NCBI GenBank assembly: GCA_963744345.1
Contig: CAVUTD010000008.1
Coordinates: 1 to 64,000 of the forward strand
Reading direction: 5' to 3'
DNA from: DASTFP01 sp963744345
Lineage (GTDB): Bacteria > Verrucomicrobiota > Verrucomicrobiia > Chthoniobacterales > Terrimicrobiaceae
Length of the DNA: 64,000 nucleotides
In this document: in pieces, positions 17,521 through 25,159 of the stretch
Layout: each line of letters starts with the position of its first letter
How positions within the stretch are numbered: position 1 is the first letter of the stretch
Position numbers and translations under genes: made by a program
The notes under the pieces: model-generated
Seen by the model: the letters and a program-made list of their open reading frames with translations, nothing else
Databases searched by the model: none
Told to the model about the DNA's origin: nothing

Positions 17521-18773
17521 AGACGCACCCATCGTTTCGCCTTCATCTCGAACCGTGGCAGCGAGCCGGGTGCGGCGATCGAAACGGGGATGCGAAGCGC
17601 GAAGGCGCTCTTGAGTTTGGTTTCAAGTTCTGCGGCGAGCGAGTTCGGTTCAGCGCACCGGTCGGCGGGCTCGATCGTAATGGCGAGCTCGTCGAGCACG
17701 CCGCTTTTGCGCAATTCCACCCGATACTCAGCGACATCACCGTGCTCCCGAATGACTCCCTCAACGGCCGTGGGATAAACATTCACCCCGCGCACGATCA
17801 CCATGTCATCGCTTCGGCCGAGAATCCCTCCTTCCAAGGCAAACGTGTCGTTAACCCACCCTTTTTTGACAACGTCTCCCGTTCGATAGCGCAGCAGCGG
17901 CGATCCTGTGCGGCCAAGGGTCGTGAGGACCAACTCGCCATTTTCTCCGCTCCTGACAGATTCTCCGGAGATCGGGTCAATGACCTCTGCGAAGTACGAC
18001 GGCTCAATCACGCACAGAGTTCCGGGTCGCTCGGGGCATTCGTAACTCACCGGGCCGACTTCCGTCATCCCGTGATGATCAAAGACGCGCGCACCGGGCC
18101 AGAGTTTTTCAATTTGAGCGCGAGTGCTCGGAATGCTGCCGCCGGGCTCCCCGGCAACGATGATCGTGCGCACGCGTGAGCCGGTGCTGCCAAAGGCGCC
18201 GAGTCGCATCGCATATGTCGGCGTGCAGCACAAAATCGTCGCACGAGTTTCAATGATTGCGCGCACCCGGGCTTCACTGCTGAGTCCGCCGCCGGGGATA
18301 CAGAGCAAGCCGAGCTTCGCGGCCGCTTCGAACGATGTCCAAAATCCAAGAAAAGGGCCGAAGGAAAAGGCGAAAAAAACACAATCACCTGCGTTCGCTC
18401 CAGCCGCGTGATAAATCGTGCGCCAGTTTTCCAGCATCCACTCCCAGTTCTCCGGCGTGTCGAGCCAGCGCAGCGGCGCGGCGCTCGTCCCGCTTGTTTG
18501 GCTAAAGCGGGTGTAGCGTTCGAGCGGGAAAGTCAGATTTGAGCCGTACGGCGGATTTGTCTTTTGATCCTCGAGCAGCTCGATCTTGGTCGTGAAGGGA
18601 ACAAAGTGCGTAAAATCTTCGAGGCTCGTGATCTCTGCACAATCGCCGAGTTTGGCGGTGTAAAAGGCGTTCGCCGGGACGATTGCGTTGAGCAACGAGC
18701 GTAGCTTGGTCAGTTGCTCGGCTTCGAGCGCGGCACGGCCATTTGGCGCGCCGTGTTTCGGCACCGCTGTCAT
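17517..18773 (-). CDS. PaaK-like acyl/aryl-CoA ligase
   Basis: A 418-residue adenylate-forming enzyme of the phenylacetate-CoA ligase group. The P-loop-like ATP motif is FSQTSGTSAAPLRW, the second core motif is FDHHGMTEVGP with CEP-like residues after it, and the hinge plus C-terminal domain read GRSDDMVIVRGVNVYPTAVE. This group activates phenylacetate, hydroxybenzoates, anthranilate and similar acids with ATP. The ATG at 18773 begins a normal N-terminus (MTAVPKHGAPNGRAALEAEQ); the longer open frame upstream is antisense to the neighbouring EamA gene's coding phase. It overlaps both neighbours by 4 bases. Substrate uncertain; an aromatic acid fits the local context. Confidence 0.85.
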   Translation of the reverse strand: MTAVPKHGAPNGRAALEAEQLTKLRSLLNAIVPANAFYTAKLGDCAEITSLEDFTHFVPFTTKIELLEDQKTNPPYGSNLTFPLERYTRFSQTSGTSAAPLRWLDTPENWEWMLENWRTIYHAAGANAGDCVFFAFSFGPFLGFWTSFEAAAKLGLLCIPGGGLSSEARVRAIIETRATILCCTPTYAMRLGAFGSTGSRVRTIIVAGEPGGSIPSTRAQIEKLWPGARVFDHHGMTEVGPVSYECPERPGTLCVIEPSYFAEVIDPISGESVRSGENGELVLTTLGRTGSPLLRYRTGDVVKKGWVNDTFALEGGILGRSDDMVIVRGVNVYPTAVEGVIREHGDVAEYRVELRKSGVLDELAITIEPADRCAEPNSLAAELETKLKSAFALRIPVSIAAPGSLPRFEMKAKRWVRL

Positions 18774-19303
18774 TTTCCGCCACTGACCGCCGCGGGAGGT
18801 ATGTTCGAGGGCAGGGGCCTGTAAAATGTCACGAGGCAGCCGCCGATGGCGGCCAGGGCAATGCCAAGAAGAAACTGCCAGCGCACGGTATTCCAGCCGC
18901 CCGGAGGCGGATGCACGAGCAGTGCCACCAATGCGTTCACGATCGGCGCACCGCCGAAGACAATGGACATCACCGCTGCCGGCGATCCTTTTGCGCCAAA
19001 CGCCAGGAGAACGCAGAAAGCGCCTATGGCGCCCACGATGCCTGCGAGGAGCGACCACCACATGCCCGCCACCGGAAATCTCCAGGAGGCGCCGTTCAGT
19101 GCGAGCAGCCCGAGCGGCGCGAGCACCGCGAAGAGGAAATAGGCAATGCCAACGAACAAGAAAGCCTTGTATCGTCCATTGATCGGATCGCTCATGCCGA
19201 CCTGTCCGCTATGCAGCAGTATGCCGTAAACGCCCCAGGAGATTACTGTCATCAGCGAGAAAATGAGCCAGGTGAGGTTGGGGTGCGGATCAGAGGTTGG
19301 CAT
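18770..19303 (-). CDS. EamA/DMT-type small membrane transporter
   Basis: A 177-residue integral membrane protein with about five hydrophobic helices (LTWLIFSLMTVISWGVYGIL, AFLFVGIAYFLFAVLAPLGL, WWSLLAGIVGAIGAFCVLLA, VMSIVFGGAPIVNALVALLV, FLLGIALAAIGGCLVTFY). This is half the usual length of a ten-helix EamA carrier, so it probably dimerises like the short DMT members. GGAPIVNALVAL is typical of EamA repeats. The ATG at 19303 is chosen because the frame upstream lies inside the thioesterase gene. It overlaps the ligase by 4 bases. Confidence 0.72.
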   Translation of the reverse strand: MPTSDPHPNLTWLIFSLMTVISWGVYGILLHSGQVGMSDPINGRYKAFLFVGIAYFLFAVLAPLGLLALNGASWRFPVAGMWWSLLAGIVGAIGAFCVLLAFGAKGSPAAVMSIVFGGAPIVNALVALLVHPPPGGWNTVRWQFLLGIALAAIGGCLVTFYRPLPSNIPPAAVSGGK

Positions 19304-19739
19304 CGGCTTTGATTCTGGCACGGATTTTTTCGGGAATTGGCATCGGGCGAAAACCGCCAGTTTTCGGGTCGCGTTCGACGCACACAGCAGTGATTGCGCC
19401 CGTGGCAACGCTGATCTCGCGGTCTTCCTCGGTTTTGAAAAAGTGAAATTCGAGCGTGATCGACCGGGTCCCGAGTCGTCGCACATTCACGCGAATTTCA
19501 ACGATGTCCTCAAAGCGCAGCGGGTGCCGGTATTCGCACTCGGCCTTGACGCGGGGCCAGCCGAGACCGAGCGACTTCGCCTCATCGACCGAGAAGCCGA
19601 TCGAACGGTAAAAGGCGTGCTCCGCCGACTCCATGAAGCGGAAAAAGTTCGAGAAATGCATGATGCCGGCCATATCTGTATCAAAAAACTCGACCATGCG
19701 TGTGGTGCGGAATTCGCCGCTCTCTGAACGTTCATTCAT
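19290..19739 (-). CDS. 4-hydroxybenzoyl-CoA thioesterase family protein (YbgC/hotdog)
   Basis: A 149-residue single hotdog-fold acyl-CoA thioesterase. The active-site helix is preceded by VEFFDTDMAGIMHFSNFFRF, in which the Asp-x-x-G-x-x-H/N-F arrangement is that of the YbgC/4HBT group. Full family length. It would release a free acid from an acyl- or hydroxybenzoyl-CoA, the reverse of the ligase two genes away, and could proofread or finish a CoA-linked route. It overlaps the lipoprotein gene by 4 bases and the EamA gene by 14. Confidence 0.88.
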   Translation of the reverse strand: MNERSESGEFRTTRMVEFFDTDMAGIMHFSNFFRFMESAEHAFYRSIGFSVDEAKSLGLGWPRVKAECEYRHPLRFEDIVEIRVNVRRLGTRSITLEFHFFKTEEDREISVATGAITAVCVERDPKTGGFRPMPIPEKIRARIKADANL

Positions 19740-20158
19740 GGGGCCGCGCGCTGCATTTCAAATGTCCCGTAGTCGAGCTTTGACCGATAAGTCGCACGGA
19801 ACTGGGTAGCAGTAGCGTAGCCGGTCGTCTCATATCGCCCCCAGATGCCGAGGTTGGCCGCGCCGAGAAAATTGAATCGCCGGCCGCGTTGCTGCACGTC
19901 GAGGGACACGCCGTATTCAGCCGAGAGCACCGACCGGTACGTGGCGCGAAACCACGCGTCATATCGCGTGGCAGTTTGTGGTGTTATGATCGCGCGAAGC
20001 CTCCCGTGGTGTCCAGAACGCTCGCTCTGCCAACGTCCTTCCCATCGCCCGGAGATGCCGATGGATTGCGCCGGCTGCTTCCGCCACTTGTGTTCAAAGG
20101 ACGAGCAGCCGGTCGTGAGCACGGCGAGAAAGAGGAACAGTGCTGCGACGATTCTCAT
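19736..20158 (-). CDS. Small lipoprotein
   Basis: A 140-residue protein with a clear lipoprotein signal peptide (MRIVAALFLFLAVLTTGCSS; lipobox LTTGC). The mature part is beta-rich (ISGRWEGRWQSERSGHHGRL, then LSAEYGVSLDVQQRGRRFNF). No family recognised. It is embedded in the operon with 4-base overlaps on both sides, so its product probably acts at the outer or inner membrane face in the same process, for example as a carrier or anchor for the exported product. Confidence 0.7.
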   Translation of the reverse strand: MRIVAALFLFLAVLTTGCSSFEHKWRKQPAQSIGISGRWEGRWQSERSGHHGRLRAIITPQTATRYDAWFRATYRSVLSAEYGVSLDVQQRGRRFNFLGAANLGIWGRYETTGYATATQFRATYRSKLDYGTFEMQRAAP

Positions 20159-21426
20159 AGCTGCTGCAAAAGCTTTTCAAATTCACAAGCCATGGCTTCG
20201 CTGGTGAAGCGCGCGTTGACAATTTCACGGCCGCTGCGGCCCAGTTCGGCCGCGTGCGCACGATCGAGAAGCAATTTCTCCAGAGCGTCGGCGAGCGAGC
20301 TAGCGTCGCCGTTTCGGTACAGGATACCGCCGCCGGTCAGTTCGATAAGTTCGGGAAATGCTCCGTTGTTGGGCTGCGCGACGGGCACCGCGGAAGCGAG
20401 CGATTCGATCACGAACAATCCGAAAGCTTCGCCGGCCCGCGTGGGCACCGACAAAACGCTAAGTCCACGCAAAAACTGTTGCTTCTCCGCGTGGGTCAGG
20501 TTTGGCAGGAATCTGACTGCGTTGGCAATGCCGGCTTGCCCGAGCTTGTTTACCAGATCGTTGACAAACTCGCGATCGGCATCCGTCTGCGTGCCGCCGA
20601 TTTTCAGCCGCGCCTGGGGCATTCGGGGAGCCAGTTCGATGAACGCTTCAATAAGTGTATCCAGGCCTTTGTCCGGGCACATCCGCGCGAGAAAGCCGAC
20701 CGTCGGAAACTTTGGTGGCGCCGTTGCAGGTGCGAATCCGTCGAGATCGATGCCATTGTAGATTACGGTAATCTTTTCCGGCGCAAGGCGCAGCCGCTCC
20801 TGCATTAGAGCGTGGTAGTACCGGCTCGGTGCGATGAACCGATCCACGTCCATGGCACGTTCCTGCACAAGTTGCCAGCAGCGTTCACGGTATGGCTCCG
20901 GAAGAGCGTCGAGGAACGCGTCTTCGCCCTGTAGCGAGCAAATGATCGGAACGCGCAAATCCTCACGCACACGGCGCGCAACGCCGATGAGGAGGGAATT
21001 CGAGAGACAAACGACGTCCGGTTTTTGCTCGACCAGCCAGGCAATCAGTTTATCCAGCTCTTTGGCCTGGCGCCCGTCCTCGCCTTGGAGCATCGAGAGC
21101 GTCATCTCGCCGAGCTCCCGCGGATCGGTCATTCCCGCTTTTCGCCCGGCCTGCCGCAGCAGCGCCGGCGAATCCAGGAGCTTGTCAAGCCACGGAGGCG
21201 TGTGGCGAAAAAGAGCGGATTTCTGCTGCAGATAGACGTTGATCCCGCCAAAGAAGAGCGGTGACCCTTCGCTGCTGCCGGAATCATCGAGCACAAGTGG
21301 CAAGTACAACGGCACCATCAGGGCATCATGCCCGAGCCCCCGCAGCGCTTTGACCAGCCCGTGGTCACGCAGACATGTGCCGCAGAAAAAACTTCCGGTG
21401 CCAGCAGTTAGATGAATAACACGCAT
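20155..21426 (-). CDS. GT4-family glycosyltransferase
   Basis: A 423-residue GT-B glycosyltransferase. The N-terminal Rossmann half opens MRVIHLTAGTGSFFCGTCLR (an unusual Cys-x-x-Cys) and contains PDVVCLSNSLLIGVARRVRE; the C-terminal half has ALASAVPVAQ-like donor-binding residues with EAFGLFVIESLASAVPVAQ and the conserved E-x7-E. The ATG at 21426 is chosen because it starts the first beta-strand. It leads the 21.4-13.2 kb operon and would attach a sugar to a lipid or small-molecule acceptor. Donor and acceptor unknown. Confidence 0.88.
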   Translation of the reverse strand: MRVIHLTAGTGSFFCGTCLRDHGLVKALRGLGHDALMVPLYLPLVLDDSGSSEGSPLFFGGINVYLQQKSALFRHTPPWLDKLLDSPALLRQAGRKAGMTDPRELGEMTLSMLQGEDGRQAKELDKLIAWLVEQKPDVVCLSNSLLIGVARRVREDLRVPIICSLQGEDAFLDALPEPYRERCWQLVQERAMDVDRFIAPSRYYHALMQERLRLAPEKITVIYNGIDLDGFAPATAPPKFPTVGFLARMCPDKGLDTLIEAFIELAPRMPQARLKIGGTQTDADREFVNDLVNKLGQAGIANAVRFLPNLTHAEKQQFLRGLSVLSVPTRAGEAFGLFVIESLASAVPVAQPNNGAFPELIELTGGGILYRNGDASSLADALEKLLLDRAHAAELGRSGREIVNARFTSEAMACEFEKLLQQL

Positions 21427-21451
21427 TGCGTAACAAGCGCGGGTCGCTGCA

Positions 21452-21547
21452 CTAATCGGACGGAATCTCGAAATGCCCGCCCGGCTTCGCCACCGCGAAT
21501 GTGACCGGGATGCACAGTCGGCGCTTGGCATCAAGAGTGAGAATCAT
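21452..21547 (-). pseudogene. N-terminal remnant of an AbrB-like small protein
   Basis: A 31-codon frame: MILTLDAKRRLCIPV then TFAVAKPGGHFEIPSD and stop. It resembles the start of ~60-residue AbrB/SpoVT-type proteins (…TLDxKRRxxVP…PGDxFE…), which normally continue to a ...VILRRL tail. Here the frame stops early, 25 bases before the glycosyltransferase ATG. Probably a former antitoxin-like gene. Confidence 0.35.
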
Positions 21548-21876
21548 GATTGGACAGTTCCACCCCCGTTGCGCTGAGTCAAACGCCTCCAGCCGTTCAA
21601 GGGGAAAGCGCCCGCAGCGCGTCCTTCGCCTGCGCCATGTTAAGCGCCTCGGGCAACCTAGCGATTTGGCATAGTCCGCCTATCAAGCCATAAGTCGCAG
21701 CCTACACGCAGATCTGGTAAATCTTCTCGAAAAGCTTTTACAGCACCACTAAGATCGAATGAGATCAGCAACATAGAGTTCCTCGCTCTGCGACTCATGA
21801 ACCCCCCCGGTTAATTGCCGCAAGCCGGAACTTGAACAAGTCGGTTCGATTATTTGTTTGGCAGCTTGAATTCCAC
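21548..21876. other. No supported gene
   Basis: Divergent intergenic space between the minus-strand operon leader and the plus-strand GNAT gene. It has a moderately A+T-rich part around 21700-21790 that could hold promoters. No clear motif. Confidence 0.35.
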
Positions 21877-22455
21877 ATGAAGCTTACTGTTCTGCCCGTC
21901 ACGTCAGAGCGCTGGACCGATCTCGAGGTGATCTTCAAAGCGAAGGGCTGCTCGGTCGCTCGGGGTTGCTGGTGCATGGCCTATAGGCTTAGTGGCTCGC
22001 AAGCCCAGCCGCCACCGGGCACCACGCGGGCTGAAGTAAACAGAACTCAACTGAAGAGGCTGGTTGACGCCGGACGGCCGCCCGGCCTCATCGGCTACCG
22101 CGGAAAGGTGCCGGTCGGCTGGGTTTCTATTGGACCCAGAGAGGACTACGCGAGACTGGCGCACTCGCCCATCATGAAGCCCATCGACGACCAACCCGTC
22201 TGGTCGGTCATTTGCTTCGTCGTTCCGGCGGAGTACCGCGGTCATGGAGTCGCACGGGCGCTTCTTGCCGGTGCGGTCGCCTACGCCAGGAAGCAGGGAG
22301 CCAAGCTCATTGAGGCCTATCCCGTAGATAGATCGAGCCGCTCAAACGACGAATCCATGTGGTTTGGCGCGAAATCCATGTACGACAAGGCGGGTTTCTC
22401 CGAAGTGGCGCGGCGGAAACCGCAGCGACCGGTGGTTCGCTTAAGGCAATGGTGA
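21877..22455 (+). CDS. GNAT-family N-acetyltransferase
   Basis: A 192-residue acetyltransferase beginning MKLTVLPVTSERWTDLEVIF. The acetyl-CoA-binding region is CFVVPAEYRGHGVARALLAG (R-G-x-G-x-A), followed by GAKLIEAYPVDRSS. The segment CSVARGCWCMAYRLSG is typical of a GNAT subgroup common in actinobacteria and soil bacteria whose members act on small molecules; substrate unknown. Start at 21877 is chosen over 21832, whose extra residues have no counterpart in the group. Plus strand, apparently a single gene inserted between two minus-strand operons. Confidence 0.82.
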   Translation: MKLTVLPVTSERWTDLEVIFKAKGCSVARGCWCMAYRLSGSQAQPPPGTTRAEVNRTQLKRLVDAGRPPGLIGYRGKVPVGWVSIGPREDYARLAHSPIMKPIDDQPVWSVICFVVPAEYRGHGVARALLAGAVAYARKQGAKLIEAYPVDRSSRSNDESMWFGAKSMYDKAGFSEVARRKPQRPVVRLRQW

Positions 22456-22760
22456 GGTCCGCGGGAGCAATCGAGCTGCCTAACCACGCGCTGACCGGAT
22501 GCCCTGGCCTCGCATTGCTCGGCCAGGGTTCCCTTTGCCACTTCGTTCGCTTGGCCGCGGTGAGCGCGGTTGTTCTTGGGGAAGGGCATTTGAGTGCATC
22601 TTCGTGGACAAGACAGGCGACGTGAAATTCAAGGAATACTTCGGTCTTCGTCTGGCGGCCGCACCTCGGTCGAGCCGACCGCGTCTCGCCGCGCTCAGCG
22701 CCGGTCACTTTGACGTCAGAGCGCGCCAGTAAGAACACGATTCAATGAAAGGAGAGAAAG
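22456..22760. promoter_or_regulatory. Gap before the SnoaL gene
   Basis: About 300 bases with no convincing gene. The last 15 bases (GAAAGGAGAGAAAG before the ATG at 22761) are a strong ribosome binding site. Confidence 0.4.
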
Positions 22761-23192
22761 ATGAGCTTAGAAGAGAACAAGTTCGTTGTGCGTCAGTTCG
22801 TTGAGGAGATTCTCAATAATGGCAATGTGGACGCTGCAGGAGACTACGTTGCCGACAGTGTGATTGAACTCGCGCCATTCCCTGGTCAGGGACCGGGCTT
22901 GGCGGGCCTGAAGGACGTTATTGCAGGGATGCGTATTGCCTTCCCGGATATGCATTGGACGATCGAGGAGCAGATTGCCGAAGCAGACAAGGTGTTTACA
23001 CGCTTCACGTGGAGAGGGACCCACAAAAGCACGTTTCTTGGTGTTTCCGCTACCGGGCGCAAAGTGTCGGTTTGGGGGATGGTGATCGATCAGCTGGAGG
23101 AAAGAAAAATCAAACAAACGCGAATTTTGATGGACACCCTCGGACTTATGCAACAGCTCGGCGTGCTACCTTCGTCTGGTGGGGACTCCTGA
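22761..23192 (+). CDS. SnoaL-like polyketide-cyclase-fold protein
   Basis: A 143-residue ester-cyclase/SnoaL-like protein with an NTF2 cone fold: EENKFVVRQFVEEILNNGNV, PGLAGLKDVIAGMRIAFPDM, FTRFTWRGTHKSTFLGVSAT and the end ...LGVLPSSGG. Full family length. Members act as cyclases, isomerases or have no known activity. A good ribosome binding site precedes the ATG. It faces the halogenase-like gene end to end, so it is not in that operon, but a link to the same locus is possible. Confidence 0.82.
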   Translation: MSLEENKFVVRQFVEEILNNGNVDAAGDYVADSVIELAPFPGQGPGLAGLKDVIAGMRIAFPDMHWTIEEQIAEADKVFTRFTWRGTHKSTFLGVSATGRKVSVWGMVIDQLEERKIKQTRILMDTLGLMQQLGVLPSSGGDS

Positions 23193-23325
23193 CACCCCTG
23201 ACAAACCGTTTCGGCCGAGCTCCGCAAAAAGCGCAGCGCCACTCACCACCACCCTTCTTTATTCATTCTTGCCGTTTGGCCGTGGGCGAGGCATCGGGCT
23301 TAGATGTGTACGACATTTGGACTGA

Positions 23326-24603
23326 CTATGCAGCTCGCTCAGTGTTCGTCAGCGGCGTTCCCACCGGCAAATCCTCCGGCAGCTTCACAAACTCGGAGAC
23401 TTTCCTCCACAAGCCGCTGAAGTCCTTGTCGACATCGCCGGAGAGACAATCGGTAATTTCGCCGACCGCCTCGGGGTATTTATCGATGACGCCTTTAAAC
23501 GAGAATTCCTGATCGTAAAAGGCGTAGACCAGCTTGCGCATGTTCTCCACGCCACGGCGGAGGTTGTGCGCGTAGGGCTCAAATTGCTCAGGCGCGAAAT
23601 TTCGTTCGATCAGCGCTTTGTGCACGGCCTCGCTGGCGAGCACGCCGCTCTTTAGGGCAAACATCAAGCCACTGCTGAAGATCGGATCAAGAAAGGCGAA
23701 GGCGTCCCCTACGAGCAGCAGACCCTCGCATCCGCAGTGACGCGCGTGAAATGAGAATTCGCTGGTGACGAAATAACGGCCGACCTGCTCGCCCACTGAA
23801 AGGTGGTCCTTGATCCAAACGTTCTGCTCGACCTGGCGTTTGAACATTTGCTCGGGCGACTTCACGCCGTCGCGCGAGAGATACTTGCCCTCGGCGACAA
23901 CGCCGACACTGACCATGTCGTTGTGCTGCGGAATGTACCAAAACCATCCCTTCTCCGGCACGTAGGCGACCGTGGTAGCGCCTTCATCGATTCCAGGATC
24001 GCGCTTGGCACCGCGATAGTAAGTCCAGACCGCTACCTTGTTCAAGTAAGGGTCGCGCACTCTCCAGCCTTGCTGGACCGTAGTCAAAGCCTCCTTGCCG
24101 CTGCAATCGAGCGTGATCGGTGCTCGATATTCGATCAAGGTGCCATTGCGGTGCTGCGCGCGGACGCCGGCGACGCGCGTGTCTTCCCAAATCAACTCTT
24201 TGACGGCTGTTTCCTCGTGGACCTCGGCGCCCTTGGCCCGCGCGTTGTCGAGCAGGATCTGGTCAAATTCCGAGCGCAGCACCTGCCACGTCTGCGCGAC
24301 GGTATGGCGGTCGTAGCGATTAAAGAAATAAAACGGCTGCGACACCTTTCCGGAGGGCGCGGCGAACTGGATGCTGTATTTGCGCACAAACGCGGAGGCT
24401 TTCATCGCCGGGATCAGTCCGAGCCGTTCCAAAGGATGAAAGGTGAACGGGATGAGTGATTCGCCGATATGGTAGCGGGGAAATTTGTCTCTTTCGAGCA
24501 CGAGCACCCGATGTCCGTACTCGCCCAGCACTGCGGCACTGGCTGACCCAGCAGGGCCGGCTCCGATGATGATTGCATCGAAGTGATTTCGTTGGTCAGA
24601 CAT
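23326..24603 (-). CDS. Flavin-dependent halogenase-like oxidoreductase
   Basis: A 425-residue FAD enzyme of the tryptophan-halogenase-like group. The N-terminal nucleotide-binding motif is IIIGAGPAGSASAAVL, then FPRYHIGESLIP. Two motifs used to recognise halogenases are present: W-x-W-x-I-P as GWFWYIPQ and F-x-x-P-x-x-S-x-G as FLDPIFSSG. A Lys that could match the catalytic Lys is in AFVRKYSIQF. Relatives of this shape also occur as non-halogenating oxidoreductases in aryl polyene and xanthomonadin loci, so halogenation is not proven. The ATG at 24603 overlaps the chorismate-lyase-like gene by 8 bases, so the two are co-translated. Probably modifies a hydroxybenzoate-type aromatic ring. Confidence 0.85.
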   Translation of the reverse strand: MSDQRNHFDAIIIGAGPAGSASAAVLGEYGHRVLVLERDKFPRYHIGESLIPFTFHPLERLGLIPAMKASAFVRKYSIQFAAPSGKVSQPFYFFNRYDRHTVAQTWQVLRSEFDQILLDNARAKGAEVHEETAVKELIWEDTRVAGVRAQHRNGTLIEYRAPITLDCSGKEALTTVQQGWRVRDPYLNKVAVWTYYRGAKRDPGIDEGATTVAYVPEKGWFWYIPQHNDMVSVGVVAEGKYLSRDGVKSPEQMFKRQVEQNVWIKDHLSVGEQVGRYFVTSEFSFHARHCGCEGLLLVGDAFAFLDPIFSSGLMFALKSGVLASEAVHKALIERNFAPEQFEPYAHNLRRGVENMRKLVYAFYDQEFSFKGVIDKYPEAVGEITDCLSGDVDKDFSGLWRKVSEFVKLPEDLPVGTPLTNTERAA

Positions 24604-25159
24604 TCTTTTGACGGTTAATTGCTGGAGGCAGAATCTCGACGATTTGGGCAAGAACCCGGCCTGCCATGTTCGTGATCTCGTTCGAGCGTCCGTAGAGAGT
24701 CTGGCGATGTGACATCTCGAGGGCCGCATTCATCACCTCGTCTGACTCGATCTCGAAAAATGCTCTCGGCTTGCTTTTGTACTCGATGTGGAAGGATCGC
24801 AGGATAGCACCGAGTGGCATTTCGGCGTGGAGGATTTCGCGCTGCGCGTCGGCTGGAAACAGGGGAAGCAATATTTCGATGGCGCCAAACTCAACCGTCC
24901 TGCGCGTCTCGCGGGTAACGAGCAAGACCTGGCGCTCGTAAGAGATGTCATCCCGCCGGCTGTCGAGCACGTGCACCCGAATCTCCTCACCATGGAAACG
25001 CTGCAACGTGGACGTCATGTCGTCCGAATGATCGAGCAGTTGGCGACAGGAGTCCGGCATTTCGGCGGCTTCAATGAACCGAACCTCCGGCAGCGCACGG
25101 CCGATATAGAAGTCCGCCAACGGCTTCAGCAGCGAGGTTGCGTCAGGTGTAGCGTGCAT
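24596..25159 (-). CDS. Chorismate-pyruvate-lyase-like protein (DUF98/UbiC type)
   Basis: A 187-residue protein. The pattern MTSTLQRFHGEEIRVHVLD, YERQVLLV, VEFGAIEILLPLFP, AEMPLGAILRSFHIEYKS and the closing ILPPAIN is that of chorismate lyases of the DUF98 (Rv2949c) / UbiC superfamily, which cleave chorismate to 4-hydroxybenzoate and pyruvate; the conserved Arg-Tyr around YERQV and the Gly-Ile-Leu of PLGAIL fit. The ATG at 25159 overlaps the radical SAM gene by 17 bases. It should supply the hydroxybenzoate building block for the surrounding enzymes. The assignment is by motif memory; a search is needed to exclude a distant relative. Confidence 0.65.
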   Translation of the reverse strand: MHATPDATSLLKPLADFYIGRALPEVRFIEAAEMPDSCRQLLDHSDDMTSTLQRFHGEEIRVHVLDSRRDDISYERQVLLVTRETRRTVEFGAIEILLPLFPADAQREILHAEMPLGAILRSFHIEYKSKPRAFFEIESDEVMNAALEMSHRQTLYGRSNEITNMAGRVLAQIVEILPPAINRQKNV

